A DNA stretch of 64,000 nucleotides. It comes from CAVWGP01 sp963754645 (GTDB lineage Bacteria; Pseudomonadota; Alphaproteobacteria; Bin65). The stretch's first letter is position 1; every line of letters starts with the position of its first letter. The notes under the pieces are model-generated. The model was not told where the DNA came from, did not search any database, and was given only the letters and a program-made list of their open reading frames with translations. A program made the position numbers and the translations under genes. This document shows positions 17,897 through 26,657 of the stretch, piece after piece. The stretch lies in assembly GCA_963754645.1 (NCBI GenBank), contig CAVWGP010000001.1, positions 558,001 to 622,000 on the forward strand, read 5' to 3'.

Positions 17897-18627
17897 GTGG
17901 AAACCTACGTCGCGGTCCGACAGTTCGTTTTCGTCGAGGGTAAGAGCCGGCGGGAAGCAGCGCGTGTGTTCGGCCTGAGCCGGGATACGATCGACAAGAT
18001 GTGCCGGTTCTCGGCACCCCTGTCTATCAGCGCACGAAGGAGCCCGAGAAGCCAAAGCTGGGCGCTTTGATCCCCGTGATCGATGCGATCCTGGAGTCGG
18101 ATCGGACGGCTCCGCCCAAGCAGCGACACACGGCGAAGCGGATCTTCGAGCGGCTCAAGGCGGAGCGCGGATTCACGGGCGGCTACACGGTGGTGAAGGA
18201 ATACGTGCGGATAGCGAAGGCGCGGTCGCGCGAGACGTTCGTGCCGCTTGCCCATCCGCCGGGCCACGCGCAGGTGGACTTCGGCGAGGCGATCGGGATC
18301 ATCGGCGGCGTGCGGCAGAAGCTGCACGTCTTCTACATGGATCTGCCGCTGGGTCATCGGGGCAAGCGCGAGTTCATCCAGGTTCTGCGGCTGAGGGAGG
18401 TATTCGATCTCCCGGTCGTCGCGGCCGCGGTCACGGACGCGATCCGTCTTGGCGCCGCCGGCTTCGATGCCGTCAAGCAGCTCGTCGCGGACCGTGTCCG
18501 ACTTTGCCGGATCGACAAACGCCCGCCACGGCTCGACCTGGCGGCCTACCCCTGCCTGCCGACGGCGACCGTGCGAACGACGTCGGCCGCCGACTACGCC
18601 GGGTTGCTCGACGGGAGGGCGACATGA
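17897..18627 (+). pseudogene. istA: IstA transposase, frameshifted with internal deletion
   Basis: Starts (GTG) with the typical helix-turn-helix VETYVAVRQFVFVEGKSRRE and FGLSRDTIDKMCRFS, followed by KPKLGALIPVIDAILESD and AKRIFERLKAERGFTGGYTV. The reading frame breaks near 18020 in a run of four Cs; one extra C would restore it. The first catalytic Asp is present (HAQVDFGEA), but after HVFYMDLPL the protein jumps directly to the C-terminal KREFIQVLRLREVFDLPV. The region with the second Asp and the Glu of the DDE triad is missing. About 244 codons remain against about 500 in intact IstA. Confidence 0.8.
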
Positions 18628-19455
18628 GCGCGACGCCGTCCGACAAGCCACAGGTTCTTCTCGGTCATCACCAGAAGGCGCTGAAGCTGCCGACGTTCCT
18701 GCGCGAGTACGACAAGGTCGCCCGCGACTGCGCGCGCGAAGGCATTGACCGTCCAAGCTATCTATTGCGGCTGGCCGAGTTGGAGCTGATCGAGCGCGAG
18801 CAGCGCATGGTCGAACCGGCGCATTCGGGAAGCACGTTTGCCGGCCGTGAAAAGCCTCGACACGTTCGAGTTCGCGGCGATTCCGAGTTTGAACAAGATG
18901 CTCGTGCTGGAACTGACGCGTTCGGAGTACACACTGCGCCGCGATAACATCGTCGCGCTCGGCAATAGCGGTACCGGCAAGAGCCATGTGGCTCTCGCCT
19001 TCCGGCTTGCCGCCTGCCAGCGAGGCTTTGCCTTCGGCTTCACCACGGCCGTCTCGCTCGTGAACCAACTGCTGGAAGCACGCGACGAGAAACGGCTCCT
19101 GCGGCTTCAGACGCAGCTCGCAGGGTACAAATTGCTGATTGTCGACGAACTCGGCTGCGTCCCTCTGTCGTCGACCGGCGCCGAGCTGCTGTTCGAGGTG
19201 TTCAGCCAGCGCTACGAGCGCGGCAGCACGATCATCACCTCCAACTTGCCGTGCGAAGACTGGACGTCTGTGTTCGGATCCGAGCACGTCACCGGCGCGC
19301 TGCTCGATCGGCTCACCCACCACGTCCACATACTCGAGATGAACGGCGACAGCGACCGGCTCAAGCAGTCCATGGGGCGCCAACGCCGCAAGATCGGCGA
19401 GGCTGGGACCGAGCCTACCGTCGATCCGGCGACCGGCGAGATCATCCAGCAGTAA
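18624..19455 (+). pseudogene. istB: IstB-like helper ATPase of IS21, one frameshift
   Basis: AAA+ helper of IS21 transposition, about 276 residues after correction, which is the full family length. The N-terminus (KPQVLLGHHQKALKLPTFLR, EYDKVARDCAREG) and the ATPase part (ALGNSGTGKSHVALAFRLAA Walker A; LLIVDELGCVPLSSTGAELL Walker B; STIITSNLPCEDW sensor) lie in different frames. The break is at about 18817, where one extra C separates MVE from RRIREARLPAVKSLD. Removing it restores the canonical sequence exactly, which suggests a consensus error or a very recent mutation. Confidence 0.85.
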
Positions 19456-19463
19456 CCGTCAAA

Positions 19464-19598
19464 TGGTTCACACAGCTACGACGACGGCGGCTACGCCGCA
19501 TTGTCGCCACGGTCTGCGACGCTTGGAACTTCTTCGCCCGCGACCCCGACCGCATCGCTTCCATCACCACGCGATCATGGGCAACGGTCATTCCTTAG
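19464..19598 (+). pseudogene. Possible transposase C-terminal scrap
   Basis: A short frame reads VCDAWNFFARDPDRIASITTRSWATV before the stop. It resembles the closing residues of IS630-type transposases (pattern AW-x2-L/F-x3-P-x-RI-x-SI-x-T/R-R-x-WA). No upstream part of such a gene is present, so this would be debris joined to the right end of the IS21 element. The assignment is from memory of family endings and is weak. Confidence 0.3.
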
Positions 19599-19609
19599 GG
19601 CAGTTGTTA

Positions 19610-20974
19610 TCATGCCGCCAATTCGGCGATGTCGCCGGCATTTTCGAGCGTGTCGATCGATTGCATGAGATCGAAGTAGCGCCGCGCTTGCTTGCCCGCA
19701 ACGCCACCCGCCGCCGCGCAATCGGCAAATTTCGCCCAAAGCCGCTCGCGCGTCAGCGGCGCATCGGCATGGCCGGAGGCGCGCCGGATCGGCTCAGTGG
19801 CGATTACCTTGCCGTCGTCCAAGGTGATGCGCACGATAGCGATTGGGGCGGCGATGGGATAACCTGGGTCGCTCTCTTCCGTGGTTTCGATCGCGACGCG
19901 GTCCATCATGGCCTGCATCGCCGGGCTCTGGACCACGGCATCGCTGAGCACGCGGAGATCGACCGCGCGATGCAGCAGCGCTGCCGCCACCGCGAACTCC
20001 AGGCTGAATTTGGCTTCGAGCGCCGTTTTGGGCCGATGAAACTGCATAACCGAGGCCTGTTTGACGCTGATGAGCGGCCGGATCGCGCGAATGCGGCCCG
20101 GTTCGATCGGCATCGTCTTGAGCGTCGTCAGGATCGAATCGATGGTGCGTTGCGAGGCGCCGACGGTCGGGTATTTTTTGATGTTGAGCTTGTGCTTGAG
20201 AATGTGCCAGCGCTCTCCGAATGCCGGCGCCGACGTCACATCGACATTGCCCTTGGGTGAGAGCGCGCGCAACAAACCGCGGTCGCCTTCGATCGCCGTG
20301 GCGCTGCCATCGATGCCGGCCATTGCGAAGGCGACGGCTTCAAGGCCCTGCTGCGCCGCGCGGCCGCCGTGAAGCGGTTTTGCCATGGTGCCGAAATTTT
20401 CCATGACGCCGCCGGCAAAAGAGGCCGATAGCGCCACGGCATGGCGCATCGTCGTCCGGTCGAGGCCGAAGACGCAGCCCGCCGCCGCCGCCGCCGCGAC
20501 CGCGCCGAAGATCGGCGTCGGATGCCAGCCCTTGGAGTGCAGGTGGTCGGGCTCGCGCGTCATCAATTCGGCCCAAACTTCATAACCGGCGACATAGGCG
20601 GCGACCAAACGCTTCCCGCTCGCGCCCGAGCGTTCGCCGGCCGCGACCACCGTCGGCACCAGCACGGCGCTGGGATGATTGGCGAACGCGTAGTCGTCGA
20701 AATCGAGCGCATGGGCCGCGGTGGCATTGACCAGCGCGGCGTCGCCGGCCGACGCGCGCTCGCGTCCGAACAGGATGCGGCTTTCGCCCGGCCCGCGCCG
20801 GGTCCTGACGAATTTCGTCGCTCCCGCCACGGCCGGTTCGTTGCGGCCGGCGATAAGCACGCCCAGGCAGTCGGTGAAGCCGGTCCGCACGATCTCGACC
20901 GCGCCGGCCGGTGGCGATGCCTCGTTCATCGCCGCGGCGAATTCGGCGATCGCCTCGGTCAAGCGTGCGGCCAT
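19610..20974 (-). CDS. MmgE/PrpD family protein (2-methylcitrate dehydratase-like)
   Basis: 454 residues from the ATG at 20974 (MAARLTEAIAEFAAAM). The frame is open further upstream but without family sequence. MmgE/PrpD proteins include 2-methylcitrate dehydratase, cis-aconitate decarboxylase and other hydratases/decarboxylases of organic acids. Visible family segments: TDCLGVLIAGRNEPAV, NATAAHALDFDDYAFANHPS (the AHxxDFDD motif), GYEVWAELMT and GWHPTPIFGAVAAAAAAGCV, then VMENFGTMAKPLHGGRAAQQ and the C-terminal SVKQASVMQFHRPKT. There is no prpB/prpC neighbour except the broken ICL-family gene 15 kb away, so a methylcitrate role is not supported by context. Function within the family stays open. 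Confidence 0.88.
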   Translation of the reverse strand: MAARLTEAIAEFAAAMNEASPPAGAVEIVRTGFTDCLGVLIAGRNEPAVAGATKFVRTRRGPGESRILFGRERASAGDAALVNATAAHALDFDDYAFANHPSAVLVPTVVAAGERSGASGKRLVAAYVAGYEVWAELMTREPDHLHSKGWHPTPIFGAVAAAAAAGCVFGLDRTTMRHAVALSASFAGGVMENFGTMAKPLHGGRAAQQGLEAVAFAMAGIDGSATAIEGDRGLLRALSPKGNVDVTSAPAFGERWHILKHKLNIKKYPTVGASQRTIDSILTTLKTMPIEPGRIRAIRPLISVKQASVMQFHRPKTALEAKFSLEFAVAAALLHRAVDLRVLSDAVVQSPAMQAMMDRVAIETTEESDPGYPIAAPIAIVRITLDDGKVIATEPIRRASGHADAPLTRERLWAKFADCAAAGGVAGKQARRYFDLMQSIDTLENAGDIAELAA

Positions 20975-21152
20975 GAATGAGACTCTCCAAGTTCGGCCGG
21001 TGGCGGCGCCGGCGGAACTCGACCCTAAGCGCCGCGCGGCGGCTTCGCAATCGCGACATGGCGAAGGATCAAACTCGACATTGACGCAGGGTCGAAATTG
21101 CCGGATTAATTCTCGCTTCGCGGCAATCACACCGGCAAGGGAAAATCCCGCT

Positions 21153-22734
21153 ATGATGAAGCACGTGCGCCTCGCGTTGTTCATGGCGGCTGGCGTCGCC
21201 GCCCTCGGCTCTTTCGCCACCGGATCCGAAGCACAGCAGGCGCGGACGCTCATCGTCGCCGCGCCGCAGACGCCGACCGGCTTCGACGGCGACATCGCCA
21301 AGGTCGCAACCCGGCAGATGGTGGTTCAGACCTACGAGGGCCTCGTCCGCTACAAGCGCGTGACCGGCGCCGACGGCCGCGCCCAGCTCGATGCCCGCGA
21401 GGTCGAGCCGAACCTGGCCGAAAGCTGGACCGTATCGCCCGACGGCAAGGTTTACGTCTTCAAGCTCCGCGCCGGGGTCAAAAGTCCGTTCGGCAACGAG
21501 TTTTCGGCGGACGACGTGATCTGGAGCTGGCAGCGCGCCTGGTTCATCAAGCGCACGAGCTTCTTCCTCTATAACTTGGTCGGAGTCGATACCTTCGAAA
21601 AAGTATCGGCCAATGAAGTGAAGATCACGCTCAAGGCGCCGAACCTGATTTTCCTCCAGATGCTGACCATGTACTTCCCGATGCTGCACGACTCGACGCA
21701 TGCCAAGAAATTCGCGACGGCGGAGGACCCCTGGGCGCTGAAATTCATCGATCAGAATTTGGTCGGCTACGGCGCGTACTATCTCGAAAGCCTAAGGCCG
21801 GGCGAGCAGGCGGTGCTGGTCGCGAACCCGAATTATTTCCGCGGCAAGGCGCATTTCGAGCGCGTCATTTATCGCGAGGTGCCGTCGGTGGCCAATCGCG
21901 TGGCGCTGCTCAAAACCGGCCAGGTTCATTGGGTCGAGGATGTGCCCTTGAAGCAGATCGCCGATCTCAAGAAGGACCGCTCGGTCAAGGTCGAATTCGA
22001 CGATCGGCACCCAGCCCGCGACCGTGCGCATGAACGCCAAGTTCAAGCCCTTCGACGACATCCGCGTGCGCCAGGCCGTCGTCCTCGCCACCGATTATGC
22101 GGCGATGAACCAATCGGTCTTCGAGAACCTGGGCGTGCGCGTGCGCTCGATCGTGTCGCCGACGGTGTCGGACATGATCGAAGCATCGAAAACCGAACGC
22201 GACGTCGCCAAAGCCAAGCAATTGCTCGCCGCGGCCGGTCATGCCAACGGCGTCGACGTGACGCTGAATTACGCCGGCACCTATTGGTGGATGGAGCCGG
22301 TCGCGATTCAGCTCAAGAATCAACTCGCCGAGGCCGGCATTCGGGTCAACCTGCAGCGCCTGCCCGATCCGGAATTCGTGCAACGCGGGCTGATCCCGAG
22401 GCGCGATATGCCGTTTTTCACCGCGGGCGATCCGACTTTCGTGCTCGATCCTATTTTTCAAATGTGGATCTTCGCCTATACGAACGGGACCGCCAACCGG
22501 AACTTCTACAGCAGCGCAGAATTCGATAAGCGCGTCGTTGCGGCCCTGACCGAGCAAGACAAGTCCAAGCGCACCGCGATCGCCAAGGATATGCAGCAAA
22601 TCCACGCCGACGACGCCGGTTGGGTCATGCTCTATTATCCCGGCATCCATCAGGCGATGGCGCGCTGCATCAGCGGCTGGGTTTGGCACCCCGACGATTG
22701 GCCGCGCTTCCACGACTTGCGCTGCGATTCGTGA
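21153..22734 (+). pseudogene. Peptide-type ABC substrate-binding protein (DppA/OppA-like), one frameshift
   Basis: Periplasmic receptor, about 526 residues after correction, right for the SBP_bac_5 family. Signal peptide MMKHVRLALFMAAGVAALGS with cleavage probably after SEA. Mature protein has EVEPNLAESWTVSPDGKVYV and FKLRAGVKSPFGNEFSADDV, the family hallmarks, then FKPFDDIRVRQAVVLATDY. The frame breaks at about 22002: one extra G separates KVEFD from IGTQPATVRMNAKF. All sequence on both sides is conserved and the following four transporter genes are intact, so a sequencing insertion is more likely than gene death. First gene of a five-gene ABC operon followed by an OYE-family reductase. Confidence 0.88.
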
Positions 22735-22797
22735 GGCGCGCGCTCGCGGAATTCCAGCGCGAGCCTGACTTTCGCTCGCGCATAGCGTGAGGACACA

Positions 22798-23811
22798 TTG
22801 GCGGCGCTGCGCTTCCTTTTGCGGCGGTTGTTGCTGCTGGTCCCGATTCTGTTCGGGGTCCTGCTTTTCACTTTTCTGCTGATCCGCGTCGGCTCCAACG
22901 ACCCGGTGGGCATGCTCGCCGGCCCCACCGCGACGGAAATCGAAGTCGAGCAAATCAAGCGGCAATTGCGGCTCGATCTTCCGATCTGGGAGCAATTCGT
23001 CGAATTTGCGCGCAAGGCCGCCATGGGCGATCTCGGCCGCTCCTGGCTCAGCGGCAATTCGGTTCTGGCCGAGCTGATGAACCGTCTGCCGGCGACGCTG
23101 GAGCTCGTTCTGCTCGGTGCCCTGATCGGCGCCGCGATCGGCGTTCCCGTTGGCATCGTCGCCGCGATGCGGCCCAACGGGATGTTCGATCATGCAAGCC
23201 GGCTGATTTCGCTGTTCGGCTTCGGCATGCCGACGATATTTCTCGGCCTCGTGGCGATCTTCGTTTTTTTCTACCTGTTGCGCGCCGTGCCGCCGCCGAT
23301 GGGCCGGCTCGATCTGATGATAACGGCGCCGGCCGCGGTGACAGGCAGCTATCTGGTCGACGCGCTCATCGCGGGCAATTGGCCGGCCGCCGCGTCGGCC
23401 GGCGGCCGGCTCATCCTGCCCGTTAGCTGCGTCGCGATCGTGTTTGCGGCGCCGCTCATCAAGCAATCGCGCGCCATCGCCCTCGATGTGCTGGCCAGCG
23501 ACTATGTGCGCTTCGGCCGCGCTCAAGGCCTGCCGCCGCCGCTGCTCCGCCGCATGGTGTGGCACAACAGCAGCGTGCCCATCGTCACCTATATGGCGAC
23601 CGAGCTTGTCGCCCTGTTCGGCACCGCCGCGGTGCTCGAGCTGATCTTCTCCTGGGGCGGCGTCTCGCAATTCGGCCTGACCGCGATTCTGCGCGGCGAC
23701 TTCGCCGTCGTGCAGGGCTACGCGCTGCTGATGTCGCTCGTTTCCGTCGCCGTCTTCGCCGCAGCGGATCTTGTCGTCGCGTGGATCGAGCCGCGCGCCG
23801 GGCTTTCGTAA
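22798..23811 (+). CDS. Peptide-type ABC transporter permease, DppB/OppB-like
   Basis: 337 residues; TTG start with GTGAGGA about 5 bases upstream, placing the first membrane helix (LLRRLLLLVPILFGVLLFTF) right at the N-terminus. Family features: IKRQLRLDLPIWEQFVEF loop, GDLGRSWLSGNSVLAELMNR, ETL-type LPATLELVLLGALIGAAIGV and the coupling loop YVRFGRAQGLPPPLLRRMVW. An unusually long segment (about residues 165-205) between the third and fourth helices is predicted to hold an extra hydrophobic stretch. Partner of the DppC-like protein encoded 1 base downstream. Confidence 0.9.
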   Translation: MAALRFLLRRLLLLVPILFGVLLFTFLLIRVGSNDPVGMLAGPTATEIEVEQIKRQLRLDLPIWEQFVEFARKAAMGDLGRSWLSGNSVLAELMNRLPATLELVLLGALIGAAIGVPVGIVAAMRPNGMFDHASRLISLFGFGMPTIFLGLVAIFVFFYLLRAVPPPMGRLDLMITAPAAVTGSYLVDALIAGNWPAAASAGGRLILPVSCVAIVFAAPLIKQSRAIALDVLASDYVRFGRAQGLPPPLLRRMVWHNSSVPIVTYMATELVALFGTAAVLELIFSWGGVSQFGLTAILRGDFAVVQGYALLMSLVSVAVFAAADLVVAWIEPRAGLS

Positions 23812-23812
23812 G

Positions 23813-24697
23813 ATGCCGATGGCGCCGCGCTTCGGACGGCGGATCGGCGATACGGTCAAATCCGTCGCGGCGTTTGCCGCCGTTTCGCCGACGACGACGA
23901 TCGGCTTTCTCATCATTGCCGGCTTCGCGGTTGCCGCGATCGCGGCGCCGCTGCTGGCGGCTTACAATCCGATCGCTTCATTCGCCGATTCGGTGCTGAA
24001 GCCGCCCGATGCGCGGTTCGCCTTCGGCACCGACGGCAACGGCATGGATGTCCTGTCGCGCGTCATTCACGGCGCGCGCTACGCCTTCGGCATTTCCATC
24101 CCCGTGCTGGCACTCGGCATGGCCATCGGCATCCCGATCGGCCTCTATGCCGGCTATCGCGGCGGCTGGTTCGACGAAGTGGCGCTGCGCGCCATGGATG
24201 CGCTGCGCGTTTTTCCCTCGATTATCCTCGCGCTTGCCATCGTCTCGGTGACCGGCCAATCGCTCGCCAATGTCGTGGTCGTGATCGCGATACTCGACGT
24301 GCCGGTATTCGCGCGGCTGGTGCGCGCCGAGGTCCTCGCGTTGCGCCGGGGCGGCTTCGTCGAGGCGGCGGTCAATGCGGGCAACCCGACTTGGCGCATT
24401 CTGTTCGTCCATCTGCTGCCGAATTGCATGCGCGGCGCGTTCGCTCAGATGCCGATCCGCATGGCCTGGGCGGTGCGCGTCAGCGCCACGCTGGCTTTCA
24501 TCGGCGTCGGCATCCAGGCGCCGACGCCGGAATGGGGCGCCATGATCCGGCAGGGCGCCGAATACATGATCAGCGGCGAGTGGTGGGTGGCGATTTTTCC
24601 GGGTGCGGCGCTGGTCACGCTCGTCATCGGCCTGAGCATGTTGGGCGACGGGCTCGAGGAAACGCTGGATCCGCGCCGCGCCGGCCGGCCGCGATGA
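23813..24697 (+). CDS. Peptide-type ABC transporter permease, DppC/OppC-like
   Basis: 294 residues from ATG 23813, one base after the previous stop; an earlier in-frame ATG would lie inside the upstream gene. Begins with the N-terminal helix FLIIAGFAVAAIAAPLL, then FGTDGNGMDVLSRVIHGARY, the DppC signature. Coupling loop ALRRGGFVEAAVNAGNPTWR and the end motif GVGIQAPTPEWGAMIRQGAE are also classic. The stop codon overlaps the ATG of the first ATPase (ATGA). Confidence 0.92.
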   Translation: MPMAPRFGRRIGDTVKSVAAFAAVSPTTTIGFLIIAGFAVAAIAAPLLAAYNPIASFADSVLKPPDARFAFGTDGNGMDVLSRVIHGARYAFGISIPVLALGMAIGIPIGLYAGYRGGWFDEVALRAMDALRVFPSIILALAIVSVTGQSLANVVVVIAILDVPVFARLVRAEVLALRRGGFVEAAVNAGNPTWRILFVHLLPNCMRGAFAQMPIRMAWAVRVSATLAFIGVGIQAPTPEWGAMIRQGAEYMISGEWWVAIFPGAALVTLVIGLSMLGDGLEETLDPRRAGRPR

Positions 24698-25674
24698 GCC
24701 TCCTTGCGGTCGAGGACCTGCACGTTCACTTCGTCGCCCGCGACCGCCGGAATCGGCTGCGGACGGCGCGCGCGCTGAACGGCGTCTGTTTGACGGTCGC
24801 GGAAGGCGAGGTCGTCGGCCTCGTCGGCGAAACCGGCGCCGGCAAGTCGCTGACCGCGCTCGCCATCATGCGTCTGTTGCAGCATCCCGCGCGGATCGTC
24901 GCCGGATCCATCCGCTTTGCCGGGCAGGAGTTGACCTTGCTTTCGCCCGTGGCAATGAATGCGCTGCGCGGCCGGGACATCGCCCTCGTCGTGCAATCGC
25001 CGCGCACGTCGCTGGAGCCGCTGACGCGCATCGGCGAGCAGGTCGCGCGCGTCCACCGGGTGCACCGGGCCGTCGGGGCCGACGCGGCGCGCGCCAAAGC
25101 CATCGCCATGCTGCGCGCCGTCGGCATCCCCGATGCCGAGCGGCGTTTCCAGGCGTGGCCGCACGAGCTTTCCGGCGGCATGGCGCAGCGCGTGCTGATC
25201 GCGATGGCGCTCATCAACGATCCCAAGCTGCTCATCGCCGACGAACCGACCACGGGCCTCGACGTAACGGTGCAAGCGCAGATACTTGACCTGCTGCGCG
25301 ACATGGTGCGCGCCCGGCGGCTCGCGAGCCTCATCGTCACCCACGATCTCGGCATCGTTGCGCATTACTGCGATCGCATCGCCGTGATGTTCGCCGGAAC
25401 CGTGGTCGAAAGCGGACCGGTGGCCGAGGTGTTCAAGGCGCCGCGCCATCACTATACGCGCGCGCTCATTGCCAGCGCGCCCGATCGCATCGACTTGGGC
25501 AATCCGATCATGCGCGCCGGCACGCCGCCCGATCTCTACAATCTGCCGCCCGGCTGCTGTTACGCCGATCGCTGCCCGCGGGCCGAGGCTCGCTGCGCCG
25601 AGCCGCCGCCCACGGCGTCGTTCGGCGCCGCGCATTCCGCCCGGTGCCATTTTCCCGCGACGGCGCCTTTATGA
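24694..25674 (+). CDS. Peptide-type ABC transporter ATP-binding protein, DppD/OppD-like
   Basis: 326 residues. Walker A VGETGAGKSLTALAIMRL near residue 40, Q-loop region LVVQSPRTSLEPLTRIGEQV, signature HELSGGMAQRVLIAMAL, Walker B LLIADEPTTGLDVTVQAQIL and switch LIVTHDLGIVAHY. The C-terminal oligopeptide_ABC extension has four Cys in GCCYADRCPRAEARC, as in the iron-sulfur-binding tail described for DppD/DppF proteins. Start fixed by the ATGA overlap with the permease, stop overlaps the next ATPase the same way. Confidence 0.93.
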   Translation: MSLLAVEDLHVHFVARDRRNRLRTARALNGVCLTVAEGEVVGLVGETGAGKSLTALAIMRLLQHPARIVAGSIRFAGQELTLLSPVAMNALRGRDIALVVQSPRTSLEPLTRIGEQVARVHRVHRAVGADAARAKAIAMLRAVGIPDAERRFQAWPHELSGGMAQRVLIAMALINDPKLLIADEPTTGLDVTVQAQILDLLRDMVRARRLASLIVTHDLGIVAHYCDRIAVMFAGTVVESGPVAEVFKAPRHHYTRALIASAPDRIDLGNPIMRAGTPPDLYNLPPGCCYADRCPRAEARCAEPPPTASFGAAHSARCHFPATAPL

Positions 25675-26645
25675 CTCCGATCCTCGAAGTCGAGAAGCTG
25701 GTCAAACATTTCCCGGGGCCTGGCCGCGGCCAAACGGTGCGCGCGGTCAACGGCGTGTCGTTCGCGCTCATGCCCGGCGAAACGGTCGCCATGGTCGGCG
25801 AAAGCGGCTGCGGCAAGTCGACGATCGGGCGCGTGGCCCTGCGGCTCGACCGGCCGAGCGCGGGGCGCATCCGTTTTGCCGGCGAGGACATCACCGCGCT
25901 CGGCCAGCGCGCGCTGCGCCGGTTGCGGCCCCACATGCAGATGGTGTTCCAAGATCCGTGGGGCACGATCAATCCGCGCATGACGGTCGGGCGCATCATC
26001 GGCGAGCCGCTGCTGCTGCACACGAAAATGTCGCGGCGCGAGCGCGAGCAAGGCGTCACGGCGATCGCCGATAAAGTAAGGCTCGACGCAGCGCTGTTGC
26101 GGCGCCATCCGGCGCAGCTCTCCGGCGGCCAACTCCAGCGCGTGGCGATCGCGCGGGCCATCGTCACGCGGCCGCGCCTCGTCATCTTCGACGAGCCGAC
26201 AAGCTCGCTGGATCTTTCGGTGCGCGCCGAGGTCCTGAACTTGCTGGCCCTGCTGCGGCGCGAAACCGGCGCCGCATTCCTTTTCATCACTCACGATCTC
26301 GGCACCGTGCGGCTCATCGCCGACCGGGTCATCGTGCTCTATCTCGGCAGCGTGCTCGAAAGCGGCCCGGCGGCGGAAATATTCGGCGCGCCGCTCCACC
26401 CCTACACACAGGCGCTATTCTCGGCCCAACTGCCGGCCGACCCCGCGCGGACGCCGAAGCGCCATGTCCTGGAAGGCGAAGTTCCAAGCCCGCTGCATCT
26501 GCCGCCAGGCTGTCCGTTCGAGACGCGCTGCCCCGTCGCCGTCGATCGCTGCCGAACGCAGGTGCCAGCGCTCGAAGCCGCCGGCCCGTCGCGCCGCGCG
26601 GCGTGCTTGCGCATCGCCGATGGCGGCCACATTATTCCAACTTAA
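25671..26645 (+). CDS. Peptide-type ABC transporter ATP-binding protein, DppF/OppF-like
   Basis: 324 residues from ATG 25671 (ATGA overlap with the previous gene). Walker A GESGCGKSTIGRVAL, DppF-type QMVFQDPWGTINPRMTVG, signature LSGGQLQRVAIARA, Walker B LVIFDEPTSSLDLSVRAEVL, switch ITHDLGTVRLIADRV, and the C-terminal tail PPGCPFETRCPVAVDRC with Cys residues. It completes the set of receptor, two permeases and two ATPases. Only 12 bases separate it from the OYE-family reductase, so that enzyme is probably co-expressed. Confidence 0.93.
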   Translation: MTPILEVEKLVKHFPGPGRGQTVRAVNGVSFALMPGETVAMVGESGCGKSTIGRVALRLDRPSAGRIRFAGEDITALGQRALRRLRPHMQMVFQDPWGTINPRMTVGRIIGEPLLLHTKMSRREREQGVTAIADKVRLDAALLRRHPAQLSGGQLQRVAIARAIVTRPRLVIFDEPTSSLDLSVRAEVLNLLALLRRETGAAFLFITHDLGTVRLIADRVIVLYLGSVLESGPAAEIFGAPLHPYTQALFSAQLPADPARTPKRHVLEGEVPSPLHLPPGCPFETRCPVAVDRCRTQVPALEAAGPSRRAACLRIADGGHIIPT

Positions 26646-26657
26646 ATCGAAAGGCTC

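Larger units (their letters stand above)
17768..19474 (+). mobile_element. Damaged IS21-family insertion sequence
   Basis: Contains istA- and istB-type genes in the standard order with a 4-base overlap (18624-18627). The left boundary is placed at TGTGT, immediately after the TAA stop of the binding-protein gene; IS21-family ends usually start with TGT. The right boundary is tentative: ACACA at 19470-19474 is the only short inverted match I could see. Sequence after it resembles the end of another transposase, so the true right terminus may be deleted. IstA has lost its catalytic core, so the element cannot move by itself. Confidence 0.7.

Noticed and set aside
17905..19383. 492-codon minus-strand frame across the IS21 element
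   Set aside because: Antisense of istA/istB; no independent similarity recognised.
20721..21152. N-terminal extension of the peptide-binding protein gene
   Set aside because: It would overlap the MmgE/PrpD gene and hide the signal peptide that starts at 21153.
21985..23916. 643-codon minus-strand frame
   Set aside because: Antisense of the peptide-binding protein and DppB-like permease.
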